Positions 12,301 through 24,300 of a stretch of 64,000 bases of DNA are shown in pieces (the first letter of the stretch is position 1; each line of letters opens with the position of its first letter). The notes under the pieces were generated by a model. The model saw only the letters and a program-made list of their open reading frames with translations, was not told the DNA's origin and did no database searches. Location: NCBI RefSeq assembly GCF_025370935.1, contig NC_133497.1, positions 7,270,389-7,334,388 of the forward strand, given 5' to 3'. Source of the stretch: Choristoneura fumiferana. Taxonomy: Eukaryota; Arthropoda; Insecta; Lepidoptera; Tortricidae. The position numbers and the translations under genes are program-made.

Positions 12301-15300
12301 TCACAATCATGTTCGTGAACACGGACTGCAGGCCAGCGAAAAGATGAAGACCAGATATGACCGGAAGTCTAACCAGACGAGGTTTGAGGAAGGATCCTTG
12401 GTGTGGCTACATAACCCTATGCGAAGAAAAGGGAAGTCCCCCAAATTATCACCGAGTTGGGAAGGGCCGTTCAAGGTAGTCACTAGGATCAACGACGTCA
12501 CATACCGGATACAGCGTAACGCGCGTAGCCCCTGTAAGATTGTTCATGTTGATCGGTTGGCCAAATACCATGGATCTAATGATGCTCGGGACGAGCATGT
12601 CTTAGGAGGGGGCAGTGTTACGGCGGTGGGTTAGGTGGAAACTTTGATCGTGCTTTTCGACCCATTGGAGGCGTTTTCAGTAGGCTGGAATACGGTTTCA
12701 GACCGTTTCAGAGGATGCTCTATCACATATTAGTTTATCAAAATTTCACCCAAGTTACCGTTATTTTCAGGCGCCTGAAACATGTTTTCAGTCCGTTTCA
12801 GGCCACCCTCTATCCGATTACGCCATAACCTGAAAACCCGTTTTCAGGCGTTTTCAGGACCCCTTATGGGCCTCTGAAGTACATTTCAGTATATGGCGAA
12901 ATTTTCCATAGGAGTGAAAGAGATAGCACGATTAGAAAGAGACAGCTATACTGAGAACATTCGAGAAGGTGTGTGACAAGGATAGCCTATATGTGTGAGA
13001 GGAACAGACTGATAATCCTGTTTCCGGAATATTCTAGTAACTGTGTGAGAGAGATAGCACATGAAAGAGACAGACACTCTACTCGTTTCCGGAACATTCG
13101 AGATATAGGTATGACGTCCTAGCTGGACTGTTCTCGAACTTTGTGGACCGATTCACCGGGGGTATATAAGCCGGGTGAGGTTGCGGCGGAGGACAGTTTT
13201 CGAATGCGATACCGAGCGATAAACATCGAAGAGAATCAAAGCGACTCGTAAGTGAGTTTTAGAGTGCGAAATTACTGTGAACTGTTTTTAAGTGTTTTGT
13301 AAAGTTAAGTAACAGTGTGAAAATAAATCCTACTCTTATTCATCGGTGTTAAAAGTGCTTTTCAATCACGAACCCACCCCACGAACATAACAATATGTAT
13401 GCCTATTTGAGTGACTTTTAGCGAAATATTTGGGCTTATTTATCACGACTTTACCCATTCACTGTGACGTACATGTATAGCTATGTGGTGTGAAGTAAAC
13501 ATTTTAGTTAGGAGAATGAGAGAACCTTGAAATAGGTAAGTAGGCGGATACCGCGGATACAAATCCATCCTCCGAGTTAATGTTTGTACACTCTACTACA
13601 TAGTGTCTGTATACTTCTGTAAGTATTTACATAATTGTCATCGATGACAGCATGTAAAATTTAGGTTATTCAGAGAGAATCGAGTCGTAACGACGGCAAG
13701 TCTCTGATACTTTATGCATAAGTACCTGGGCGACCGAGCTTTGCTCGGGCTAAAACTCGTTAATAAGAGTTTTCTCAGAGGTAAGACCAAGCTAAATCGA
13801 TTTTTCATCCCTGAAAACCCCTATATACCAAATTTCATGGAAATCGTTGGAGCCGTTTCGAAACTCCCGAAATATACGAAAGATAGAGAATAGATAAAAT
13901 AATTTATTCGTTTAAAGGTATAAGTAGATAGATAGTAGATTATAATCTCACTGTTATTAAGGTAAATGTGTTCCGCAACTCGATGGGGTTCAATTTGGTG
14001 ACGAGGTCAAATATGTTGGCTTCTCGCAAGTCGACGAGGCAGATGTGGCCGATGCTATAGTCGTGGAACTTCAAATACTCGTTCATCTGAAAAACGGAAC
14101 AATTGAAACGAAGGAAATATGAGTTTCAAACAATATTAGGATGGCATTTGAAAAAAGAAAGAGCAGGGGTTTAAAGATAATAAACATATGACACTTCTTG
14201 AAGGATGGATCTCGTTTTAGTTTGGGATGCGACCTGCGTCAAAGGACAGATAACATCCCTGAAATTCCCAAGGGTCAACCACTGGGTTTATTAGTCACGA
14301 AATTTGGCACAGTTGTTTTTAATGCGACGTCAATGAAGGAAGACCACGATACTATTTATGGGAATTCCTATGGGAATTTAGTGAACTCTAGGAATTTAAA
14401 TTCAACTGCTGGATGTTTATGCGTGCAAAGCCGCGGGTAAACACTAATATTTCATATTTTTAGTATTTTAAGAGGTCAGATACTTTTAGAATAATTTGAA
14501 GTACTTGTTAGTTGTTTATAAAGGTAAACCAGAAATATATGACTATTGTCAAGTCAAGAGGGCGCTATTGTTCTTATTTATATGGCAATAGTTCAGTCAA
14601 AGAGATAGAGGAGTTCAGTGTAGTCGGAACAATGACATCTTGACTTGTCTACAACGTTTACCTGTTAGCTCTGATGTTAATTTGGAAAGGTTTTGTAGCG
14701 AAATAGTTTCATTCCTCAAGCTTTTTTTTTCAGTAGTTTATTATAAACATTATTTACAATGATCCGTTGTTGACTACTAATGGTTTTGGGATTTTTTTGT
14801 TATTGCTCAAAGAAACCGCCACAGTGACACTGGCAATCATTAAAATTATTGCCAGTGTAAGAAATTAGTTCCAATGAAATTCCGCAACATGGCGAATAGT
14901 CATATATTTCTGGTCGGGCTTTAATAAAATTAATCCTTAGAAGTCAAACATTAGCTACGGACAAAAGTAACTTACAATGACAACCCACTGGAACAGATCC
15001 TGAAATAAGGTTGGGTAGCAGCCAGTGATCTTTAAGATGCCGAGCCGGTAGTGGTCTTCCGTCATTTTTGGCACCACCAAGGCTTTGCTGAAACATTCGT
15101 CCGTCGATAAATAAATATCTTGGAACAATTGACACCAATTGAACTAGTCCCAAAAAATATATCATGGAACACTTGACACCAATTGCACAAAATACAGATA
15201 GTTCAGAAGTCAATCTCCTGTATGTACTTCATTTGTCATACCTACGCCGGCGGTCGCTCTATGGTTGTCAACTATGGCTTATGCACCAAAAAACTATCGT

Positions 15301-18300
15301 GGTAGTGGCACTCTTATCTAGTTGTTTGATTTAGTGTTGAGAATGAAACGGGAAGAATGGAAATATAAATTAATAACTAATAAGTCACTGTTAAATTATA
15401 AATTTGTCATAGAAAATATCTTGCGACGGTTTCGTTATTGGCGAAATTCACGATTATTTAATTTAAACAACCGTCCACTGAATGAAGTCCACTGAAGTTA
15501 TAATAACTTTTTTTTTGTTGCTCCATTATTGCACAAAAAGTTCACAGACGCGTGTCTCCAGCGGATAACACTCGCGCTCGCACTGGTCCCAACCGGCCCG
15601 TGATACCGTGTCCATGCTATGAGCAGTGTCTATGTGTGCGTTGCTCGAGCGCACTTGTATGGAGGTTGACTTCTGAACTATCTGTGTTTTGTGCCAATTG
15701 ACCAGGTCCCAAAATAATAATAATAATATCCTGGGGCACTTGACATCAATTTACCTAGTCCCAAACTAAGCAAGCATAGCTTTTTAATATGGATACTAGG
15801 CAACGGATAAATATACTACTTTTATATTAAAGATACCTACTAGCCTGTTGGTTGAAATAGTATTATATTATATCGCCATACCTTAGGAGACTGAGTTTTT
15901 CGAAATTCATGTGCGGATTTACATTTGAAATTTACCACGAGCTTTGCGGTGAAGGAAACATCGTGAGGAAACCTGCATAAACCTGCTATGGGAAACACAG
16001 GCGTCGTTCGCCCTTAATTTGACTATTTTATTGTAATTAATTTTCTCGTCTTTTTTCTCTTTCTTTTCTTTCGTCTATAATAATAAATATGTTCCTATAA
16101 AATGTGATAATGTATGTAACGTGTTAATTTTAAGATTACTTGTAATTAATTGTTTGTACATATGTTTTTATTGAATAAAGTTTATTAGGTCACACTGTAC
16201 AATAATACTTACGTAATCACACACGCATCCTACTACACAATACATTTTCCCTCCCTCTCTCCCATTGGTCCGCCCCGCGGTCGATCGTGATCAACCGTGC
16301 TCCCCTCCCTCGCGCGTGAGCGATATCATTTAAATACCGCGCACGTAAACTTCCAACCACTGATGCAAGATGGGGGGATTCCCCCAAATTTGGGTTTTTT
16401 TAAAGTTATGGGGGACAACTGGGGGGAAAATATTTTTGGGGGGATAGTTGGAGAGAAAAAATTACGTTTGGAGAGAATTTGGAGATTTTTATTAAATTAC
16501 GACATATAAGTATGAAATGACACAAAAAAACAATTCAAAGCATAAAATAACGCTCACATTCGGAACGAAACCACAAAGTGTACAGACTACAGTCCCGAGT
16601 TCGAAGTTGCCTTCCGCCAGCACCTCGCCTCGCCCGCCCCTGTTCGCTTCGTGTCTCGCTCGGCTTCGTTCGGCTCTAGGTCGGTCGGTTGGACAAACTG
16701 GTTTTTACCGCCAACGCAGTCAATCTGTCAGTGGTGTTGGTTTTGTTTTGCTAAAATTTTGCTTAATGTGATGATAATAAATAATGGCTCTGTCAAAGAA
16801 AACTTACGTAAGACGTTATAGAACAGAGTGGGAAAGTGAGCCAGTATTTAAAGGTACGTAAATCTCAGTAGGTATAAATTTATTACAACCTAAATGAAAT
16901 CATATCTCACTGAAGTTTTATTATGTTTTTATAGCTCTTAGTAAGAGGTGGTACTACTTAGGTCAACGATAGTCGAATTCGACGTCATGTATGTATTATA
17001 ATAAATAAGTAATAACTGAAACGGATTGTACTAAAATATACCTACTTACTTACTTTCAATATTTTACTAACACTGGGTTTGGTTTGGTTAGATATTATTA
17101 TTATTTAATGTAATGTAAAACATTGAAGTGTTGTATGAACTAACATAATATAAAATCTAACAATGTGTGGCATCGCTTAAATAAAAAATACACTAATAGT
17201 TCTTCTTCAGAGGCTCCCATAGGCCCTTCCCTCATCACATAAAATTTGTTGCCATTTTATATTTTTACCCCATTTTCAGGGTGGCTGACAGTTTGCATTG
17301 GTGACGATACAAAAGCGTGGTGCAAGGCTTGTCACTGTACATTAACCACCCACAAGAAGGATTTGATAAAACATTCCAAAACTAAAAAACATGATCAATC
17401 TATAAAACGATCTAATATCGTCGGGCAGTCAAGTAAAATGCCAGATTTTTTTCAAAAACCCTTAAAAGAGCCACGAAAAATTGCCGAATTGAAAATTGCC
17501 GCATATGTTGCTGAGCATTCCAGTATCAAAGCTGTGGACCATCTAGGAGTACTAATAAAAAATTTGGATCCAGCTTCTCCAGTCTTGAAAGACCTCAAGT
17601 TACACAGATCAAAATGCTCTGCTTTGATTAGGAATGTTATTTCTCCTTGTTTCTTGGAAGAATTATTGGAAGAAGTTGGAGACAGTCATTATTCAGTCAT
17701 TATCGATGAAACTACTACTATTGACACTAAAAAAGTAATGTGTATGATAATCCGATTTTTCAGTGAAAAACAGAATAAAATAATAACTCAGTTCTATAGA
17801 TTGATAGAAATAGAATCTGCAGATGCAACTTCATTGGCTGATGTGTTCAAAGCACAGCTAACTGCTGATGGCCTCGACATATACAAACTTCTGGGCATAG
17901 GTGTGGATGGTGCTAATGTCATGGTTGGTGAACACCATTCTTTTTCCTCTATTTTGAAGGAAGGAAATCCTGATCTGGTAACTATTAAGTGTGTTTGTCA
18001 TTCATTGCATTTAGCAGCTGAATATGCTTTTAAGACCCTTCCCCGATTTTTGGATTTTCTTATTAAAGAATGTCACAACTGGTTTTCCAATAGTACAAAG
18101 AGACAGATTGATTACAAACAAATATACATGTTGCTTTATGAAGGTAAAACTCCAGTAAAAATAAAGAAATTAGCTGGCACTAGATGGCTATCCAGGTATG
18201 AAGCTCTTATAAAAATTTTAGAGCAATGGGATGGATTAAAATTACATTTTGATATGGCTGCATCCAAAGAACGCTGTTATACTGCTGAACAATTGAGCAA

Positions 18301-21300
18301 TATGCTCAAAAGTAAGACAAATTTGTTGTACATGACTTTTCTTGGAACTTATCTCAAACCAATCACCATGGCAAATAAAATGTTTCAAGCCACTAATGCA
18401 GACCCTTTAAAGTTGCTGGAAGAACTTAATAACTTATTATTAAACTATTTGACAATTTTGATTCCTCCAGCACAGCTAGAAAAAGCTGATAAAAATAATT
18501 TATCCAACTATGACTTTGAAAAGTACATCATGGACGCATCGTTCATGAACTTTGGTTATTCATTTAATGAAAAGTCTGAAGGTATAAGAGACCATGAATT
18601 GAAAGACGTCAAGCAACGATGCAAACAATTCCTTATAGAAATATGTAAACAAATTCAGAGAAGGCTTCCAAATAACCTGAAAACTTTAGAAAATTGCAAG
18701 TTACTAAGCCCGAAGAATGCAACCTCCCAAATAAAACCGGATATTACCAACTTAGCTAAATCTTTTAAAACTCTTTGCATTGATGTCGATTCTACAATAC
18801 AAGAATGGAATGCTTTGCATCGTACAACTTGGAATTCCACACAACACACCGAAGAGTTCTGGGTTGAAGTGTATAATTTCAAAAACGCTGTCGGTGACAG
18901 GACATTTTGTCACGTAAGCAAACTGGCATTGGGGATTATGTCTTTGCCCTTCTCCAATGCAGTTGTGGAACGAGCCTTCTCCCAAGTTGCCATAATTAAG
19001 GACAAGCTTAGAAACAGGTTGGCCATCAACACTGCTGAATCCATCTTAAGAGTTAGATACACAATGATGGATGGATGTATAAACTTTCAGCCCAGTGAAA
19101 AAATGTTAAAGAAATTTAATTCGGAAAAAATGTACTCCAGTAGTGCCGATACTACAGATGTAGCGTCTGATGATTCAGAAGTGATGGCGGCTATCGCTGA
19201 AATAATTTGATAATCGTTATCAGCTTTTAAATGACCCGAATTTGAATAGTAATTTTATAATTTGTAATAAAAAAATAATATTTTAATTTGTGGGGTTTTT
19301 TTTCTTCTAAACCTTAATTTTGGGGGGATATCGGTGAAGGCTTGGGGGAAAACATAGAAAACCATCTGGCAACACTGCTTCCAACTCACATCATTCCGCG
19401 CCAGCGCGCCGTTCGGTGAGGTTGTGCGCTCCGCTGCTCCCAGCCTTTTCGTTCGTTCGCGCTTGTCGCCGTCCGTTGATCTTAGGATCAATTCGTTACG
19501 TAAACATACGTCACGTGGGCTTTATTTATTTTAAAGCCGCGCCCACACTGCGGTCGTACCGGGTTACCTAACGGTGTCAACGAAGGTACGGGGCGAGCCA
19601 CAGACGTCCGATTTCCCTCCTATGTGGCCCCTCGCCCTCGCCCTAGGTCTAGGTCTCCGTGCATCTCTCAGCAGGTGCCCCGCAGTCAGCGGCCCCCTCC
19701 GATTGTGATTAGGAACAAATCAGCCTGGGAGGCTATCTCAAGACTCGCCTATGAGCGTAAGCTCAATTTTATGAAGGCCGTCAACGCTACTGACGGCATT
19801 CACGTTAAGACGCAGGATGCGGAGTCCTACTGTCAGATGACGCGCTTTCTTACCCAGCAAGGGGTAGCGTATCATCGTTACCCCTTCGGGGAGGAAAAGG
19901 GACTCCGGGTCGTGGTCCGCGGGGTGCCCAAGGAGCTGGCGGTCGACGCAGTTAAGAGCGACCTAATCGCTCAGTCGCTACCTGTGCGCGAGGTGCACAG
20001 AATGTACCGGGCTCGTTGTAAAACTCCGATAGACCTAGTGGTTGTAATCTTGGACCTCTCTCCTGAGGGGAAACAAATATTCAACATAAAATCCATATGC
20101 CACATTTCTGGCATCTCTGTAGAGCCGCCTCATAGAAGAGGTACACCTGGTCAATGCCACAGGTGCCAATTATACGGCCACTCGGCTCGTTACTGTCACG
20201 CGGCTCCTCGTTGCGTCAAATGCACCGGGGACCACGGGACGATAGAATGTCCTCGTCCCAAAGTCACCGAGGAACCGCCCAGTTGCACTCTGTGCGGCGC
20301 CGTGGGCCACACCGCGAACTATCGTGGGTGCCCCAAGGCGCCGTCCCGGGTGAGACGTCCGGTTGCTTGGCGTCCTACTCGCGTGCCTCCCAAGGCGGAC
20401 GGTGCGCACTTCCCGCCCCTGAAGCACAATCCCCCCGGGGGATGGCTAAAGGGTCGGGAACAGTGCCGCCCCCCGAAGGTGGCACCCACAAACAGACGGA
20501 CCGACAACAGGCCCCCCCCCCTCAGGGTAGCGCTTGGTCTAAGCCATTGGGCTCAAATTCTAAGGGCCCTCAGCCCATCCCACCTCCCCCTGGACGCAAT
20601 GACACACAGACGTCCGATGTATTCGCGGACATCTCGCTGGTCTGTGATCTGGTCAATACGATCAATATTGACGAGATCTCAGCGCTAGCCAAGGGTCTCC
20701 GAGAAGCCACATCGGCACAACAGAGCCTATTTTTATGTGCTCAGCACAAACCTCTGTTAAACTCTCTCAGCCACTTCATGGCCAGTAATAAATTCACTGT
20801 TTAAATGGCTACTTCAAATAGATTGAAGCCCCATTCTTTATCCATCGGATTTTTCAACGCAAACGGTTTGCGTGACCAACGCGATGAGGTCGCTTCTTTT
20901 CTTAGGGACCATCAGTTGGATATTCTGTTAGTACAGGAGACGTTCCTGAAGCCTTGCCACCGCGATCCGCGTATAGCCAATTACGATTTAGTTAGGGACG
21001 ACCGCACTATTTTAACCGCTACCGACACGTGCCGGGTAGGTTCTCTCCTATCAGACCTCAACCCGACTGAGTTTCTTGTCGTTTCTTCTCAGTCGGGACT
21101 AACGTAGTCCTTCCGAAACGATGTAGCATAAAAATCCGATTGCTTGCAATTCTCCCTTAGCGTCCAAAGTCCGAGGTCGGCTCAATAGGAGCACCCTTTG
21201 GCTGCTAAGTAAAATACCCACTTGCCGAGCGGCCCATCTGGCAGCTCGCCCTCTCTCCGGTAAGCTGTAAAAGCCGTCTGAGGCTAACAGCAACAGTCCG

Positions 21301-24300
21301 TTCGAAAAAAAAAAAAAATTCCAACACGCCATCGAACACTCCCACAAGACACTTAGAAGACTCCGTTGATTTTTACAATTTAAAAGAAGAGTTTCATTTA
21401 TTCGCCCAATGGTTAATCTATATACAGTCCACAACAAACACCTGCGAAGCAATTCAATGGTGCGTGTGAAGTTCCCAATCCGCACTGGGCCCGCGTGGGA
21501 ACTATGGCCCAAGCCCTCTTGTTCTGAGATGAGGCCTGTGCCCAGCAGTGGGAAGTATATAGGCTGGGATGGATGGATGGATCACATGGATGACTCGTCT
21601 CCGGGGTTTGATGGCATCCCCTACTCCTTTTTCAAAAATTGCACAGACCTTTGAAAACGTTTTCTGCTTTCCATATTTAACAAAATGTACGAATCTGGCT
21701 ACATCCCTGATCTATGGAAACAACAAATTGTCATGCCACTTCTGAAATCTAATAAAGATCCTTCTGACCCCTCCTCACGTAGGCCAATCGCTCCTTCATC
21801 TGCGTTAGCCAAGATTTTGGAGAACCTAAATAAAAATAGGCTAGAGTAGATTTTGGAAAGTCGCCATATTCTCTCTCAATCCCAATTCGGATTCCGTAGA
21901 GGACTGGGAACCATGGTAACTCTAGAGGTCACAACATCTGGTGGGCGTGTTCCTTGACATCACCTCAGCATATGACAAATGTACAGGGGGCCTACTATGA
22001 TCTTTTCATAAACGATCCAAACGCAGAGCAGTTATTTTTAGGCACCTAAATTGAATGAAAAATTGATACCACGAAATTAGTACCACGACGTTTATTTCTC
22101 AGAGCTGAGTCTCAATGGTTTATAAGTGAATGAAAGACCGATGTTGTCTCTCTCTCTCTCTCTCCATCTCTCGCTAGCGCGCCGTCCGATAAGGTTGTGC
22201 GTGCACCGCTGCCCTCATCCTTTTCGCGCGATCTCGCTATCGATGTCCGTTGGTCTTAGGATCAATACGTTCTAATTAAACAAACGTCTTGGGCATTTGT
22301 TTTTTCAAACCGCGCCCAGTTTTGCGGTCGCATTGGGATACCTAACGGTGACAACGAACAGTGCGGGGCGAGCCACAGACGCCCGATTTCCCTCCCGGGA
22401 AATCAATCTGTGACGGGGTTGGGACCACCGAGCGTGCTGGTTGTGCGTTCGACTCCAACTGTCTCCCTCCCACCCTCCTACCTCCTCAGTCCATCCTCAG
22501 CCAACTGTTTGGCGCGGTGTAGCCCCGGGGCGCACTTCGTCTCGGTTGACTGAGCTGTTAGGGAATTGGTAGGCACTCACCCCCGGGCAATAAGATTACC
22601 GGGGCACAGTCTAGGGCCCACGTAGGCACTCAACTCCCTGCCTATCCCCGGCAGGGAGGTTTAGGATAGTAAACATCTCTGTTACAGATTTAGCACATCG
22701 GAATGCAGCGCTCCGGGCTCGCCGACGGAGGTGCGGGCGCCCTCCTTCAATTCATGAGGGAGGAATGTCCGGACCTAATCTCTAGGTTCGAAAGCTGGCT
22801 CGGACGCCGTTCAGCCGCGAGCGATCAAGGCTCGCAGGAGCCTCGTTCGGCCGCGGCTACCGCCCCCCCCCCCCGCCCCCAATTTGTTCGCCGATCTTCG
22901 TTGTCGCCGCGCCCGCTTCTCGAGCGTGCCCACGTCGACGCCCAGCGCCGTGCAGGCGAGCGGCCGCGCTCGCGTTCACGCTCCCGCTCGCAAACTCGGC
23001 TCACGTCGTCGGGCCTCGCCCGGTGGCCAAAGTGTCGCCAAATCTTCTTCGACGCGCACAGCGTCCTCCCGCTCTTCCAGCATCACTTCGCGCAGCTCTG
23101 CCCAGCTCAGCCCGACATGGACTGCGAAAATTTCTCCGACGCCTCTGATGGAACCCTTAAAGAGGGTGAATTCATAACTGTCGCCCGCAAGGGCAAAAGG
23201 AAAGCCGCAAGCTCTCCTACTTCAGAAATCGCAGCTAAGGAGGTATTCGCACCTGCTGGCTCTCCGCGCTCGTCGCCGTCTCCCGCGGCCCCGCGCCCCC
23301 CCCCCCCCGATCTCTCAACGAGTCCCGCGCAACCAGCGCCCCCCCCCCCGATCGTCGTTCGAGACAAAACTGCTTGGGAGTCGATCTCCAGGCTTGCCTA
23401 CAGCAAAAAACGTTAATTTTACGAAAGCCGTTAATGCCCCGGAAGGCATCAGAGTAAACGACTCAGGACGCCGAGTCCTACAGGCAGATGACCAGACTGC
23501 TAACCCTGCAAGGTGTTGCGTATCACCGTTACCCCTTCGGGGAGGAAAAAGGCCTCCGTGTGGTCGTCCGCGGAGTTCCGAAAGAGCTGGAGGTCGACTC
23601 CGTCAAAGACGACCTACGAGCTCAAGCGCTGCCTGTGCGCGAGGTACACCGTATGTACCGAGCCCGCCCCGCGAAGACACCTCTCGACCTCGTGGTTGTC
23701 ATTTTAGACCTCTCTCCTGAGGGGAAGCAAATATTTAACGTCCGGACTATTTGCCACATTTCCGGCATCACTGTTGAGCCGCCTCACAGACGCGGAACAC
23801 CGGGGCAATGCCACCGTTGTCAATTCGGTCACGGTCACTCAGCGCGCTATTGTTTTGCGCAACCCCGGTGCGTGAAATGCACTGGGGACCACGGCACTCC
23901 GGAGTGCCCACGTCCGAGGGACACCATGGAGCCGCCTAGCTGCGCTCTGTGCGGCGCGGTGGGACACACCGCCAATTACCAAACCGGCCTCCTGGCGTCC
24001 CCCACGTGCACCTGTGAGGTACAATGCCAATTTCCCGCCCATTAGGCAAAACCCTCCCCGGGAGGGGGCCAAAGGGGCGGGGGCGTCGCCCCCCAAAGGT
24101 GTAAACATACTGTTAGACCGACAAGCGGACAAACCAAACCGACCTAATGACCGACAATCGGTCCCACCGCCCCCACCATTGGGCGTCTGGGCAAACCGTC
24201 AGGCCCCTAAGGCCAAGGGCCCTCAGCCCTCCCACCCGCCTCCTAAAGGCACTTCCAACATCCAAGCTCCAGATGTCTTCGCCGACATCTCGCTAGTTTG

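Larger units (their letters stand above)
886..13392 (+). mobile_element. Ty3/Gypsy LTR retrotransposon, chimeric (carries a LINE and an unknown ORF)
   Basis: The element is bounded by near-identical LTRs at 886-1663 and 12616-13392 and flanked by the 4-bp duplication ATAT (882-885 and 13393-13396). Order inside: primer-binding site, gag, protease, reverse transcriptase, then about 6.7 kb of foreign DNA (a PHD-finger LINE and an unrecognised ORF) where RNase H and the RH-IN linker should be, then integrase. There is no env. It lies in intron 4 of the CRAL-TRIO gene, antisense to it. Lacking RNase H, this copy could not move alone. The LTR match still implies very recent insertion, perhaps helped in trans. 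Confidence 0.9.
19386..21318 (+). mobile_element. Jockey-type LINE, copy A, internally deleted (no RT)
   Basis: A non-LTR element with a 5' leader (19386-19620), ORF1, a truncated ORF2 and a 3' UTR ending in 14 A. TTCCAAC on both sides (19379-19385 and 21319-21325) could be its target duplication. The leader, ORF1, ORF2 start and 3' UTR match copy B at 22152. It has lost the start of ORF1 (the leader joins directly to mid-ORF1) and everything from the middle of the endonuclease to the 3' UTR. Confidence 0.8.

Noticed and set aside
11390..13392. An env gene in the Gypsy element
   Set aside because: Integrase runs directly into the 3' LTR with no room for another ORF.
21590..22000. The missing reverse transcriptase of Jockey copy A
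   Set aside because: It lies outside the poly(A) tail and target duplication of copy A, has in-frame stops and follows a SINE fragment, so it is an independent older remnant.
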